From assembly GCF_029784135.1 (NCBI RefSeq), contig NC_073746.1:263213598-263277597 (forward strand): 64,000 bases of DNA, in the 5' to 3' direction. The notes under the pieces were generated by a model. The model was not told the origin of the DNA. It did not search any database and was given only the letters and a program-made list of their open reading frames with translations. Each line of letters starts with the position of its first letter. The first letter of the stretch is position 1. Below are positions 34,226 to 46,083 of this stretch, piece after piece. The translations under genes were made by a program, and so were the position numbers. Source of the stretch: Toxorhynchites rutilus septentrionalis (taxonomy: Eukaryota > Arthropoda > Insecta > Diptera > Culicidae).

Positions 34226-37128
34226 TACACGTACGCCTGTCTTGAAGCGACATTCAAATTACATAAGAGAAAACAGAGTATCGATAAGGGAGCCAACAGG
34301 AATGACATTTTAGCCAGACTGAATTCGATGTGATATTGATATCATATTTAGAATTATTCTTCCAGTCGGTGTTCATCGGTTAATTTTATTCAAACGTAAA
34401 TGTTCTACGAAACAACAACACCCGCAAACATGCTAATGCTAACAGAAGCTGTGATATATGATCCGAAACGACAGTTTATCACTTTGTCCGAAAAAATACC
34501 ATTAAAATCTTATCTAATAATCTCCACACTATCAGCACAGCTCACGCAGCCCATTGCCAAAGGTTCTGCATCGTCACAGTAAACACAGAAAAGTCAATCA
34601 ACCAGAAACACCACACAGCAAAAGCCCTGCAGCGACCAGGAAAGGTAACCGACGCGGCAGACAGCCACGTTGTCCCGGCATAGCGGGACACCGAGCCGGC
34701 TGAGAAGGACGCATGTGTAGCGTCCCTCGCTAGCCACAGGTATGCTCAAGCTTTTATACGCAGACAAATCCCATAATTCATTTTCTATATTATGTCATTA
34801 GATGAAATAAATAGTAATAAATTATATGGGCATAATGCCCGCTTGTCTATCCGACCATAGGTTGCCTCCCCAACGCCATCCGGGAGGACGGTGGCAATTC
34901 GGTGGGAAAAAAGGGGAGCCTTCATATCGTTACCTCAAAATGAATCACTTCTCGAATCAGCTGCGCTCTCCTCCATATCTGTTTCTAATGATCTGTACAT
35001 GTATGTTACCCTGAGCTTCCACCCGCTTCGCATGGTCTGAGTCGCACAGTCTATGGTTGTGTGTGGGTGTATATGTGTATGTATACGCAATGTAAATTGA
35101 CTGTAAAATTGTTTACTAAATTCCTTTGTCTCTATGCGAATCTTGTTCGTCGGTACGGAACACGGTGACGTGACGGTAGAGAACTGGCCATCGATAGACA
35201 TTCCAATCCGTCCGTTCATACGTGTGTATGTGCGTATGTGTGCCGCAACGCGCTATCGGGCTCTCTAATGGAACAGTTGAATGGAACGGTACATGTTCTG
35301 TCACCAGTCCCTGCAGTCCTGTGCTGCTGCGTGTGATGGCCGAGATTGCATTGCTCCCTGGCAGCATACGATTCGGAGAAAAATGGACATTCATTCGGAC
35401 CGCTGTGTGATTTAAGGGGTTGCGTCGGTGAAATGATGTGGTTCGGGCATAGCCAAGGTGAACGTTAATCATACGTTTGATAGATTACATATCTATGGCC
35501 CCATCAGCGGAATGGAAGTGCCCCGCATCGAAAGATGCTCCAAACTGCCCCAGATCGTTCCAATTGAATTGCTATTTTGTTTTGCGTACTCGGCCTGTAG
35601 AAATCTTCACGGAACCCACTTGACTTTGATTAGACGAACAATAGACGATAACATTTGTTTGTTTCTCATAAATATTCGAAACAAGACACCGAACCCGAGC
35701 TTGGTGAATTTATAACAAATGAAATTTTATAGTTTTTAACCTCTCACTAGTGCTTCCATAATCATATGTTGCAACCATTCATTTACCCGTCCATCGTTTC
35801 AGCTGTCCCACTTTTATTTCGATTTATTTTATATCTCTCCTCCAACATCGTGAATTATGGCGCTCATCATCATCGGTTCCACATCGACATTCATTAGCTA
35901 GCTCCACTAAATGCGAAGAGATAGGCGTTTAATTGAAATTTCTATATTCGTTCGTTTGATTGCTTTACGTAAGTTATCGAATGACTCTTTCTCAATGGTG
36001 GCTTAATTTGCATAAATTCAACTAATGGACGCATATTGATATGATAGATCCATATTCTTAACAGAGCTGATATTCTGCCTTTTTCTTGGAACCCATCATT
36101 GGCACAACAACGGTGAGAGTAATGCTCTATAATCTGTAGAAAATGTAGAAAAGTCGTGTTTCCGAATCCGATAAATGTTCACCGTAAATTTGTGATAGTT
36201 AACACCTTGAGTGAGTGTCATAAATTTATACATTTTAATGGAGTGGCTTTCCGCGGATTTCCTCTTGGTGTTGGATGCCTACACGTCTGCACTACTGACC
36301 GCTGGGCCTGGGTTCATATTTCACATTATTAGTGTTAAACATGCAATTCGACTGAGCCTAACACGAAAGTCCACGAATCACGAATATTTCTTGTTATGAC
36401 CTTGCACCTGCGAAGAACATGGCTGTATTTTATCTTTAATGAGTCGGTTAACTTGGCCATAAAAAGGCTAATAGGCTTAATTGTAAGACTATGGTGAAGG
36501 CTATGCTTGAGACTCTCTATTAAAGAGATGTTGCAGGCCACGGATTCAAAGGATATCTGAAGGGAGTCAAACGAGTTTAAATTGAAAGCGAAGGTAGTTA
36601 CTATATCCCACTCTGTTTAATATTTGTTGTTTTAATAAAGAGAGTGTTTCAAAACGCAACTTGTTCTCGACATGTCCTTCTAAAAATATAGTCCAAACTA
36701 AAAATGGCCATGTGATTATGTGATAGATAATTTAGCCACCTGTGGCGTGTACTCACTTCTCGAATCGTTAAGGATCGAAGTTTTTCATCACACTACTAGG
36801 GTGAGTGTACCAATTATGGAGGACATATGTCACCAACTTGCAGTAATTCACGAATAAATACACTATTTTAGCTCAAAAGTACTTCTCACAGATATTTCGA
36901 TGAGTAATTGACTAAATTGTATAAAAAAAAATGTTTGAAAATGCCACTTCCATGTATCCATTATGGTAATAGTGTTCCTGGAGTTTCGTAATAAGTGTAC
37001 CCATTATGGTAATAGTCGGTGTCACGTGGAAAAAGTATTAAAAGGATTCATATAATACTTCAATAATAATTTTTAAATAAAACTATGCCTAACTAAATCT
37101 TATTCCTAGTATGCAATACTATGTCGTT
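34226..37128. other. No confirmed gene; GC-rich block at 34630-34740
   Basis: The GC-rich block contains two short perfect stems (tgtcccg...cgggaca and ggacgc...gcgtcc) and ends ccacag|gtatgc, a possible splice donor. The region 34980-35720 has balanced composition and unrelated short frames. At 36790-37025 a repeat-like block has ttatggtaatag twice. Confidence 0.3.
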
Positions 37129-37190
37129 GATTCTACACTCCACAAAAAAAATGGGAACGGAGCGTGAAGTCGAAGATTTGAATGATTTAA
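37129..37190 (+). repeat. Repeat family D, left part (split by retrotransposon)
   Basis: Begins ctacactccacaaaaaaaat, comparable with 11909 on, and ends in the 12-bp target duplication tgaatgatttaa. It resumes at 43519. Confidence 0.6.
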
Positions 37191-37299
37191 TTATTATTAT
37201 TATTTATTTATTTGTGACACTTTACCACTAAAATGCGTGGCATTCGTGTCATTTTATGATTTACATTTTTCATTTTCTCGCTGCATTAATTATAACTAA

Positions 37300-40200
37300 T
37301 TAGATCTCATTGAACAAATTGCTATCTCTTAAAAAAATTAAAAGGGCTTTTTCTTTTTCAGTGTCATTAGCTAGTATTTCACTTAGGGATCCATTGATTC
37401 CGCATGCTTTTCTTATGGGTTCATATCCTCTGCAATCCATTATTATATGTTGCACAGTTGTTTGCACTCCACAGTATATGCAAACAGGTGGGGGGTTATG
37501 GTTCATTAGGTGTACATGGGTGAGCCGTGTATGCCCTATTCTTATTCGGGTTAGAACTCGTTGTTCGGACGCGCATTTGCGATTTTGTATTTATTAGGTG
37601 TGTGCTTAGCTCGTCGCAACTTGGTTCCACTTTGATGCCATTCTGTTTCCCATACTGACCAGATTCTGTTTCTAATCGCACGTACAACATCCTGGGATGG
37701 TACCGGGATGTCAAGTTGTGGTTCATTTCGGCCTTGTTTGGCCAGTTCATCAGCTTTGTCATTGCCAACAATGCCAGAATGGCCAGGTATCCAGCTGAAG
37801 GTAATATTCCGTTCCTCTATGTTCTTTTCAATGAACTGTATCCATGGGTGTTTTGATTGACCCCCACTTAACGCATCAAGACAGTTAGCGGAATCGGTAA
37901 AAATAATGACATTTTTATGTCCTCGTACATGTGATACGGCTGTTTTTAGAGCAAACGCTTCTGCTGAAAACACGCCACATATTTCAGGTAAACCGAAACT
38001 GTAACTATAGTTGCACATCACTACTCCAGCACCAGTTTGGTTATTCTCTTTGGAGCCATCGGTGTAGATTTGTTCATGGTCGGGATAAAAGCTAGAAACA
38101 AATTCCTTGAATTGAGGTAAAACAGTGATCCTGTTTGCGCCTGCTCTGATCTTTCTCCTAAGGTTGTTGTCAATTTTCGGGAGTGCTGCATACCATTCTC
38201 TATCTGAAACCCTTAGAGTCCTGCATACCTTCGGAAAACTCCATCCAGTTGCTTCTTGCAGAAGGTGATTTGCTCTTCTTGTTATTTGATAATCAGATGC
38301 TTCTTCGAATTTTTCCATTATACGAATAGTGAGTTGACACAGACGTTGGATAAGGGCCAAGCGAAATGGGAGGCAACCAGCTTCAGCCATTATGGAGATT
38401 ATGGGGCTAGTTGGGAATGCACCAGACGCCTGCCGAACTACATCATTATACATGGGTCCTAAAATTCGCTCAATTGCTTCGATGTTGATGCTTGTGATTC
38501 CCAAGCCGTAGAAAAGCTTCGAAGTGATTAAGGCTGATCCTACTCTAAAAAGTGATGAACGATTACTCCTTTTTAGACGGTGTCCGAGTATCCGAAGAAT
38601 GTTGATTCTTTTGCAACAGCTTTTTTTGGTATCGTTAAAATGTTTCAAAAAGTTGAGGTTTGAGTCAATTATTATCCCGAGAATTTTCATGCTTCTCACA
38701 CGTGGTATTGGGGTCTTGTTGATTTTAATAGATCGACCTCGCATTCGGTGTCTAAGATGGCAGATGTGTAGCAGTTTAGATTTATTTGGAGCAGTGGTGA
38801 AACCTACGCTAGATGTCCATTCAACTGCAGCTACAAGAGCTTTTCTAAGTGTCCTGCGAACAGTTTGATGATCCGTTCCTTTTGCTGTAAGTATGACGTC
38901 GTCTGCGTACAGTAGGATTTCTACTTCATTTGGTATAGCGTTAAATATTGGTTGCATAGCCACAAGAAATAACGTTACGGACAGGATTGAGCCTTGTGAA
39001 ACTCCATTATCTGCTTTCCTGAGGCTTGAGAGTGAACCATTGGCAGCCACTTGGAAGTATATGTCTCTAAGGAAACTGTACAAAATATTCATCATGCGTC
39101 CAGAAATTCTCCAGCGAGCTAGCGTGTTAAGTATTTCAGGTCTGTATGTTGTGTCGTAAGCTCTTGAAATGTCGAGAGATATTATTTCGACGTGCTCATT
39201 CTGCTCGAGGGTAATAAGGGACTCTAGCTTAGCAAGATGGGAGTCGACTCCTTTGCCAGCGCGAAAGGCGTGTTGGCGTGGATCCAGTTTACCTCTGGAT
39301 TCCAGTTCCGTAATGAGTCGTCTATTTACCATTCTTTCAAACAATTTACCAAGACAGCTAAGTAGCGTTATCGGTCTGTAACCTTCAGGCTTACTGAAGT
39401 CTGCATCAGGTTTTGGGATCGGAATTAAGATGCCTACTTTCCATTGCGCTGGAAAAACACCACTGTCCCACACATGATTATATAGCTCTAGCAGGGAGAT
39501 TTTCGCAGAGAATGGTAGACGTTGCAACAGAGTGTAACTTATATTATCAGGACCTGTAGATGAACCTCCATGTCGATTTAGTGCCCACATTAGTTCTTCA
39601 ATGGTAAAATCCGCATTATAACATTTGTTCGTGTTTGTTCGTTGATTGTTGAAATTGCTATCTTTACCGGATTTATGTTTCTTGCGAAATTTTTCAGAGT
39701 AGTTTGCGTCAGATGACCTTATTTGGTATTCATCAGCTAGGGCATTTGTGACCATTTCTGCATTATTGGTGAGGCTCGTTTGAAGATTTAGAGATATGGT
39801 ATTGCAACGTCGCTTCCCTTGTAGTTTATTAATGTTATTCCAAACTTGACTGGCGGGGGTATTGGGGTTAATATTTTCCACAAAAGTTTCCCAACTTGTT
39901 TGTTTGGCAATACGTATAGATTTTCGACACAAAGATCGAGCTTCTTGAAACATTTTCAAGGCAATACTTTTTTGTGGGTCGTCGTCCCTCAAGCGGCGGA
40001 GAGCTCTTAATCGTTTACGCCTGGCTTTAATTGCTGCTTCCACCTCTTGGTTCCACCAAACGACAGATTTTGGTCCTATTTTCCCTGTAGTCCTTGGAAT
40101 GCTGGATTCTGCTGCTGCAATAATATTGTACGTGAAATCATCCACTGTTTGATTAGAACCAGGAAAAAGCGATCTCATAGTAAGCTGTTCATAGAGCGCC

Positions 40201-40961
40201 CAGTTAGCATTTTCAAAGATCCATTTCTCTCGGCGTTTCGGCTCATCAATTTCTGTAACAGTGTCTATTAAAATTGGTAGATGATCACTTCCTGAGAAAT
40301 CTAATAGTATCTTCTAGTTGAATTTGCTTGCATGTGATGTTGAGCAGATGGAAACGTCAAGTGCCTGAGAAGCTCCCGTTATAGGATAAATGCGCGTGTG
40401 ACAGCCATTGTTAAGGATAACCATATCGTTTTGAACTACTATATCTAAAATTTCTTCCCCACGTCTTCTTGTTTCATAAGGAGAGTTGTGCATTCTGCTG
40501 CCCCATGCAGTATGATGAGCGTTGAGATCAGCTAACAGAAGTAAAGGTTTTTGAATCTCCTTGATCAGGTCGTTTAACATTTTGGTGGCAGTTTTATCCC
40601 TTGGTGGAAGGTATACTGATGCAACCGTTATTGCCATTGGAGCATACAATTGTACTACAACAGCCTGGATGTTAGTTCGAATGGGAATTTGTTGGAATGG
40701 AGTTCCTTTTTTTATAGCCATACCAGCGCCTTGTCTGCCGTGAATGGAACACTGGCTCAATAGTAGGTCGTAATTGTCTCCCAGAAAGTTTGGTCTTATT
40801 CTGTAGTAATCTGCATTAGTTTCTTGCAAGCCTATGATGACAGGTTGATAGCATCTGGTCAACATCTGCAATTCCGGCTGGTGTGAACGTAGTCCGCATA
40901 TGTTCCACTGAATAGCAAATGCTGGTGATTTTCTTTGAAGTCTGATGGAATCGGATCGGTG
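37300..40961 (-). pseudogene. LINE ORF2: endonuclease, reverse transcriptase, RNase H (one stop, one frameshift)
   Basis: Would nick target DNA, reverse-transcribe the element RNA and remove the RNA strand. The open frame runs from 40961 and overlaps the end of ORF1 by about 100 nt. Endonuclease: AIQWNICGLRSHQPEL, GLQETN, LADLNAHHTAWGS, SDHLPI. An in-frame TAG at 40316-40314 splits it just before SDHLPI. From 40178: RT with GYRPITLLSC (about residue 267), DISRAYDT (336), QGSILSVTLF (395) and YADD (424-427). RNase H with YTDGS (706), SAEAFAL (E740), FTDSANC (D762), GND (D807). A likely 1-nt deletion near 37565 shifts the last ~90 residues (RVLTRIRIGHTRLTHVH, then CIYCG...HIIMDC). No ATG precedes the endonuclease, so initiation would need reinitiation or a frameshift from ORF1. 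Confidence 0.88.
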
Positions 40962-43231
40962 TCATTAGATGATTGGGATGTGGTGTCGTAACAAGCTGCA
41001 TCTATATGCCCTCGAGCTTTCATCCACATATCCGGAGATGTGTTTGCAGATTCTACATTGACGGGAAAGATAGTGGTACTTAACTGGTCTGTAAACGAAA
41101 TATTTGTTTCGATACTTGCCCGGGATTGCGAGCAGACCACGCCGACAGCCGCCAGGGGCTCATCGGATCGCTCCGGGACATCCCTGTTCGGGGTCGACGT
41201 GGGTGACGGTAAACCACAGTGCAGAGTGTTGATAATCGATGTTACGGATAGTTGCGGCTCGGTACTAGGCTGGTTGATATCCGGATAAGATGAAGTCTTG
41301 TTTTCAATTTGTTGGCACGTCCTGACAGATGTGATTCTGTTGGTGTTTCTTACAGTTACGATAGAGCTTTTTGGTGAGTTGGGGTGAAAAAAAGTGAGAT
41401 TTGACTGTTTTGTGAATCTGGAAAGCGTTGAGATACTTGCCCGGGGTGGCAAGCAAACCACGCCGACTGCCGCCAGGGGCTCATCGGATCGCTCCGGGAC
41501 ATCCCTGTTCGGGGTCGGCGTGGGAGGCTTGATGCTTATCGTATCAGAATATTTGAAATTTATTTTGCTGCTTGACGGTTTGATTATGAGATTGTGGATT
41601 CTATCGTATTCCTCGGCTGTTTGAGCAGGACGTTTTGCTAGGTTGGCGGTCGAGCTGAAGGCTTGGTGATCAGCTGGTTGAAGAAAGGCGTCCCGGGTCT
41701 CCTCACCTAGCAGACTCGCTTCCTCTTCTGGAAGTGAAAGGAGTACTTCACATTCCTCACTTTCAAACCGCATGTTGGTCTGCTTGGATGTGTCCGGCAT
41801 AATTTTAGGTCGTTGTTGAGAGTTGTGATTAGTTTGGAGCATGTTTTTGACTGAGTTCATACAAGGTGGTGATCGTTGTTCGTCCATATTCTTGTCCTTG
41901 TTCATAGCAGGGTCGATTTTATCGTTGGTAATGTGTATTTTCTTATGCAATTCCTGGTCCATTATTCTTCTCGGTATCGGTATATGTGCTGCTTGTGTCA
42001 TATTGGTTCGAGGAACGTTTAACCCGAGCTTCGGAAGGGGATATATATATATGTGTCGTTTACCACTTCTGCTGCGCACATTCATAGCATGTCCAGGTCT
42101 ATTATTGTTATGCTTTTCAAGTTGATTGGTTGGTGGAGAGATAAAAAATTTGTCCTTTCTGGATTGCCTGTCCGTTGGTATTTTTGACAATTCAATCGTG
42201 GGAGCAGGTAATGAAGTTTTCAAGGATGGTTTCTGATGGTTTACTGGTGTTTCTTCAGGAGATTTTAATTGACTGTGAGGGGTTGGTCTCATGGTATTTT
42301 TCAAAGAAGCTAGTTCCTTTTCCAAAACAGCTACTTGATTTTGAAGGGCTAATATCGTTTGATCTTTGACGGTCAGTTCTTTTTTAATTTGCTCCTGAAC
42401 AATAATATTAAATGTTTCTTTTTTACGTCTATCTGTGCAAATTCGCCTTGCCTCAGAAAATGACAGACCCTGATCAATTTTCATGTGAACAATTTTTTCT
42501 TCCTCTTTGTATTTTGGACAATCGCGCGAGGTCATTCTATGTCCACCATTGCAGTGGAGGCAGTTCGGAGGGTTTTCACATTGATCACCTTCAGGAATGT
42601 TATGTAGCTTTGAACAGCACAGGCAGATTTTGGGTTTCTCACAGAACTTTTTCGAGTGACCGTAGAAGCCGCATTTGTAGCACATCATAGGCGAAGGATA
42701 ATATACACGAACTTGGATTCGTAGTACACCAAAATATACGTAATCCGGAAGGGTAGTGCCACTGAATGACAGTACTAATAGAGGGGTATTTTTCAAGTTA
42801 CCGTTAATGCGTTTCTTGATCCTTCGTACAGTGTGTATTCCTTGCGACGCTAAGTACTGTTTCATAGCCTCTTCATCTTGTTCAATGGAATCTGGGTCAT
42901 ATACTACACCTTGAACAGTGTTGAGAGTCGGATGTGGGAAAATCTCAATCGGGGTGCCGTCTTTCAATTGAGTCATTTCAACGAGTTTTTCAACGGTAGT
43001 TTTTGAGCAGCAGCGAAGTAGATATCGCGAACCACGACCTTCACGAGATGCATGTATTTTTCTTGCTTCTTTAACTCCAATCACAGATTCAATTGAAGAT
43101 CCAACTGTAAAGGGGTCCGGTAGCGCAATATATTGATTCTGTTGGCTTGAATTTTTTTGTTTCTCTGCTTCACTTAATTTTCGACGCAGCACTAACACAA
43201 TTTCTTGATCCAAATCGTTTGGACCAAGCAT
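40859..43231 (-). CDS. LINE ORF1 (Gag-like nucleic-acid-binding protein), 790 aa
   Basis: ATG at 43231 (MLGPNDLDQE), stop at 40859. Packages element RNA into ribonucleoprotein. Seen in order: a globular region (residues 40-180); three Cys-rich knuckles, C184-X2-C-X4-H-X4-C197, one starting C203 and C224-X2-C-X4-H-X6-C238; a likely coiled coil at about 283-315 (LALQNQVAVLEKELASLK); and a long, low-complexity polar tail. The tail has a duplicated segment, PNRDVPERSDEPLAAVGVV, at about residues 570-600 and again near 675-705, nearly identical at DNA level (41431-41526 and 41111-41213). No stops or frameshifts. Longer than many I-clade ORF1 proteins, mainly from the tail. Overlaps ORF2. Confidence 0.88.
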   Translation of the reverse strand: MLGPNDLDQEIVLVLRRKLSEAEKQKNSSQQNQYIALPDPFTVGSSIESVIGVKEARKIHASREGRGSRYLLRCCSKTTVEKLVEMTQLKDGTPIEIFPHPTLNTVQGVVYDPDSIEQDEEAMKQYLASQGIHTVRRIKKRINGNLKNTPLLVLSFSGTTLPDYVYFGVLRIQVRVYYPSPMMCYKCGFYGHSKKFCEKPKICLCCSKLHNIPEGDQCENPPNCLHCNGGHRMTSRDCPKYKEEEKIVHMKIDQGLSFSEARRICTDRRKKETFNIIVQEQIKKELTVKDQTILALQNQVAVLEKELASLKNTMRPTPHSQLKSPEETPVNHQKPSLKTSLPAPTIELSKIPTDRQSRKDKFFISPPTNQLEKHNNNRPGHAMNVRSRSGKRHIYIYPLPKLGLNVPRTNMTQAAHIPIPRRIMDQELHKKIHITNDKIDPAMNKDKNMDEQRSPPCMNSVKNMLQTNHNSQQRPKIMPDTSKQTNMRFESEECEVLLSLPEEEASLLGEETRDAFLQPADHQAFSSTANLAKRPAQTAEEYDRIHNLIIKPSSSKINFKYSDTISIKPPTPTPNRDVPERSDEPLAAVGVVCLPPRASISTLSRFTKQSNLTFFHPNSPKSSIVTVRNTNRITSVRTCQQIENKTSSYPDINQPSTEPQLSVTSIINTLHCGLPSPTSTPNRDVPERSDEPLAAVGVVCSQSRASIETNISFTDQLSTTIFPVNVESANTSPDMWMKARGHIDAACYDTTSQSSNDTDPIPSDFKENHQHLLFSGTYADYVHTSRNCRC

Positions 43232-43518
43232 ATAACGCGGTTTCCTTATTAGCCATTGTAGTTCTGTTGTGCCCCAAGCGGGGCCAGAGGAGTGCCGGCC
43301 ATAAGCCGGGAGCTGGTGTTATGTTTTTTGAGCTCTTCTCTATTCCAAATCAGCTACAGGTATAGTATATAATATTTTTCAACACTACCGAATATTGTTG
43401 ATCGAAACCACTTGAAACACACTCAAAAGAGAAATATTTTTTTATATTTCTTCGAATTCTTCAAATATTAGACGAGGTGAAAAAATTCGACAGTTGCCGT
43501 TCAAGGCTTGCTATGTTC

Positions 43519-43935
43519 TGAATGATTTAAGAAACGCTGTAACTTTGTGAAAAATCAACGCATGAAGATGCGATATACATCATTTTAAAGCTTCATTTAA
43601 AGCTTCAAGTTTTGAGATGTAATACTTGAATGTTCCTATCTTTTTGTGTATAGGTGTAATGAATAACAATACTGGAAAGAAAAAAAAGATTTTGTCTGTT
43701 TTTCTAAAAGGTTTTGTACATTAATACAGTGTTTTATTACCCAGTCAATAGTGAATCCAATTAACCTTACTAATCAGCATTCATTTGATTCCAATAACGC
43801 TCCTGTAGGTCATTTTACTACAGGAAAAAGATTTGATAAAGATTTGATAGAATGAAAAATTTCCTTTTCTGTAATGAATGCTTTTTCAATAATGCGATTA
43901 TTCCCCAATCAAAAGGCAGTTTTGAAAATTCCAAT
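43519..43935 (+). repeat. Repeat family D, right part
   Basis: Continues the repeat broken by the retrotransposon: gtgaaaaatcaacgcatg, agtgaatccaattaacctta, and cattcatttgattccaataa, all shared with 11990-12145 or 53330-53400. Confidence 0.6.
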
Positions 43936-45450
43936 AGATTCTGTACAAGACTCTTTATTTATTATTCATTATTCGGAAATGTTTGCTTTTGCTTTGATCG
44001 ATTCTCTTAATTGACTTTTTCTTACGATAACAATGGCCTTCCAGACTGATTTTGTGCCACATAATTTCAATATGCAAAGAACATCAATCAATTATTTGTA
44101 TTCAAAATTTAAAAAAAGAACTTCCGGGATGATGATGTGGGAGAAGGTACACATAATTAATTACAAATAAAAAAAGAATTAACAAGCATTACAAGTTCCG
44201 GTTATGTTTTATCTATTGTTAAAGAGAAATTTTTTTTTCTAATATCCGGTATTCGGTCGAATACCAATTATTGGCCGGATAGGCAGGATGCCGAATATCC
44301 GTTTTATTTCTAGATTAGACTGTTGTTATGTGCTTCCCGGATGTGAAATAACTGCCTACTTTTAGTTGCCTGGCCTCTCTGCTAGCTGACAGGAGAATTA
44401 CAAAGGCGTGAGGGTTGTAATGCAGTTTTCGCTTCTCTTCAGGAACTAAACGAAGGATGTTAACACATTTACCTAAGATTTAATTTTCAACGGAGTGGAT
44501 CAAATAAATATGCTTCGGTCGGACACGCATAGTGCTATTTCACTACACTGCTCATGTTTGCATAGGAGACGTAATCACCAACACCATTAGTGTTGGGAAA
44601 TGTTTTTTTGCCTACAAACGTAACCGTGTAAATTTCTAATGAAATAATCTGTCCAGTTGAAAGATATTATCGGCAAAAAGAGGGTCTAGGAGATTTTCCA
44701 GATTAAAACATATATTTTTCCATTTGAAAAACACTCACGTCTATTTATGCGGACAATCAATCGATTCAATGAACATTTGTTCCCACAGCTAGACGTAATC
44801 ACCAGGTTGCTCTGTCTGAAGCGTTAGTATTTACAATTTCCGATAATAGTCAAAACGTCTCCGTCGGTAGTTTCAGTTGTTATCGAATAAAATCTAAAAG
44901 GTTTGGAAGAAATTTCTGGAAAAGGTACTCTAGATTTGTTGCGAGTCTAGAATAGTACTTTTCTGGAGTTTTTCCATTCAATTATGTATAATTGTTCCTT
45001 TAAATAAATACCAATAACGCCTAAAACTACACAATTGCGATATTACAGAGACACGCACATTCTGTGACACCGTGCGCGATTATACGAGTTATGATTTGGC
45101 GCGTGAGTATAGGAGGGTTAAAAACGTCACGACCTTTTTTCGAATAAAGGCCTGCCGTGTACTGAAGGCAAAAGGTCTATTTAATTTTATTGATCACACT
45201 GGCCATACCCAATCTAAATTACCTACCTTTGAAATTGTTTCGCAATCGGAACATTTAACTCGAGGTCAGTGCAGGAATTCATTTTTCTTGCTTCTTGAAG
45301 TAATGAAAATACAAAATGGTGCGATCCAAGGGATCCAAGGGAGGTCTGTTTGAGATCACCGACCGGTACAGAACAATTTCTCCCCTAAATGGAGTGGAAT
45401 GAAACTCTAAAAATTGGAAATGTTATGAATATATTTCTTCGTGGCTATTA
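43936..45450. other. No gene seen
   Basis: AT-rich. A palindromic stretch ccggtattcggtcgaatacc occurs at about 44247. The frame at 45072-45353 has no recognised domain. Confidence 0.35.
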
Positions 45451-46083
45451 AAGACTGTTCCAGTTAGTATTTGGCCGTATTTTTCTAGTTACTGCAGCGT
45501 CTCTAGTTGATCATCCGTAAAATGTCCAAGGCAGGCAGCAGTCAACGCGAAATTCCAGTGTACTTGGTACGATCCAATACCTTCGAAACTACCGCGAGGG
45601 ATTATTCTCCCATAAATCTAGTTTCCAAGAAAGATCCCTTCAATACCTCGAAAAAGATCCAGAACGAACTGAACTTCTCCGTGAGTTCCCGTACAGTTCA
45701 GCGGCGGTTGGTGGAGCAGGGGCTAGACGAGAGAAGCCCCCGGAAGGTCCCGCTGCTGACGCCGAACATTTGAAGGCGCGACTGAACTTCGCGAAAGACC
45801 ACTTCGATTGGATCGGTCCGGAGAAGAAAAAGCAGTGGCGAAATATACTGTGGTCGGATGGGACGAAGGGAAAACTCCATCGGCTCGGACGGATAAACTT
45901 GGTTTCATCGCCCAATAGGCTGCGCTTACATGACACAGTATATCACGCCATCCCGCTCACCACGGGCCAGAATCTGGTGGAATCCATGCCGAACCGGGTG
46001 TGTGAAGTGATGCGGAACAAAGGTTACACGACCGAGCACTAACCATAGAAACTTTCGACGGTACGAATTTTCAAACCAGTCTT
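45451..46083 (+). pseudogene. Tc1-like transposon, internally deleted
   Basis: Ends aagactg(t)tccagttagt (left) and the complement of accagtctt (right), with TA on the left side. Transposase pieces: ATG at 45522 starts MSKAGSSQRE, followed by SSRTVQRRLVEQGLDER then PRKVPLLTP, the second HTH of Tc1 transposases. After a frameshift comes ARLNFAKDHFDWIGPEKK and ILWSDGTK, where the first catalytic D is kept but the usual E after it is G. The C-terminal end GQNLVESMPNRVCEVMRNKG follows directly, so about half the protein, with the second D and the third acidic residue, is deleted. Inactive, possibly mobilisable if the ends are intact. Confidence 0.75.

Larger units (their letters stand above)
37191..43518 (-). 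mobile_element. Full-length I-clade non-LTR retrotransposon
   Basis: Flanked by a perfect 12-bp duplication tgaatgatttaa at 37179-37190 and 43519-43530; the sequence outside both copies is one repeat (family D), confirming the boundaries. Minus-strand order: 5' UTR (43518-43232), ORF1 with zinc knuckles, ORF2 with AP-type endonuclease, reverse transcriptase, RNase H and a C-terminal Cys/His motif, a short 3' UTR and an (ATT/ATTT)-type tail (TAA repeats on the element strand), as in the I factor. 6.3 kb. ORF2 has one stop and one frameshift, so the copy is probably not autonomous, but it looks young. Confidence 0.9.

Noticed and set aside
45072..45353. 93-aa frame as a possible viral or retroelement insertion
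   Set aside because: No polymerase, capsid or nucleoprotein motif is visible and neighbouring sequence gives no support.
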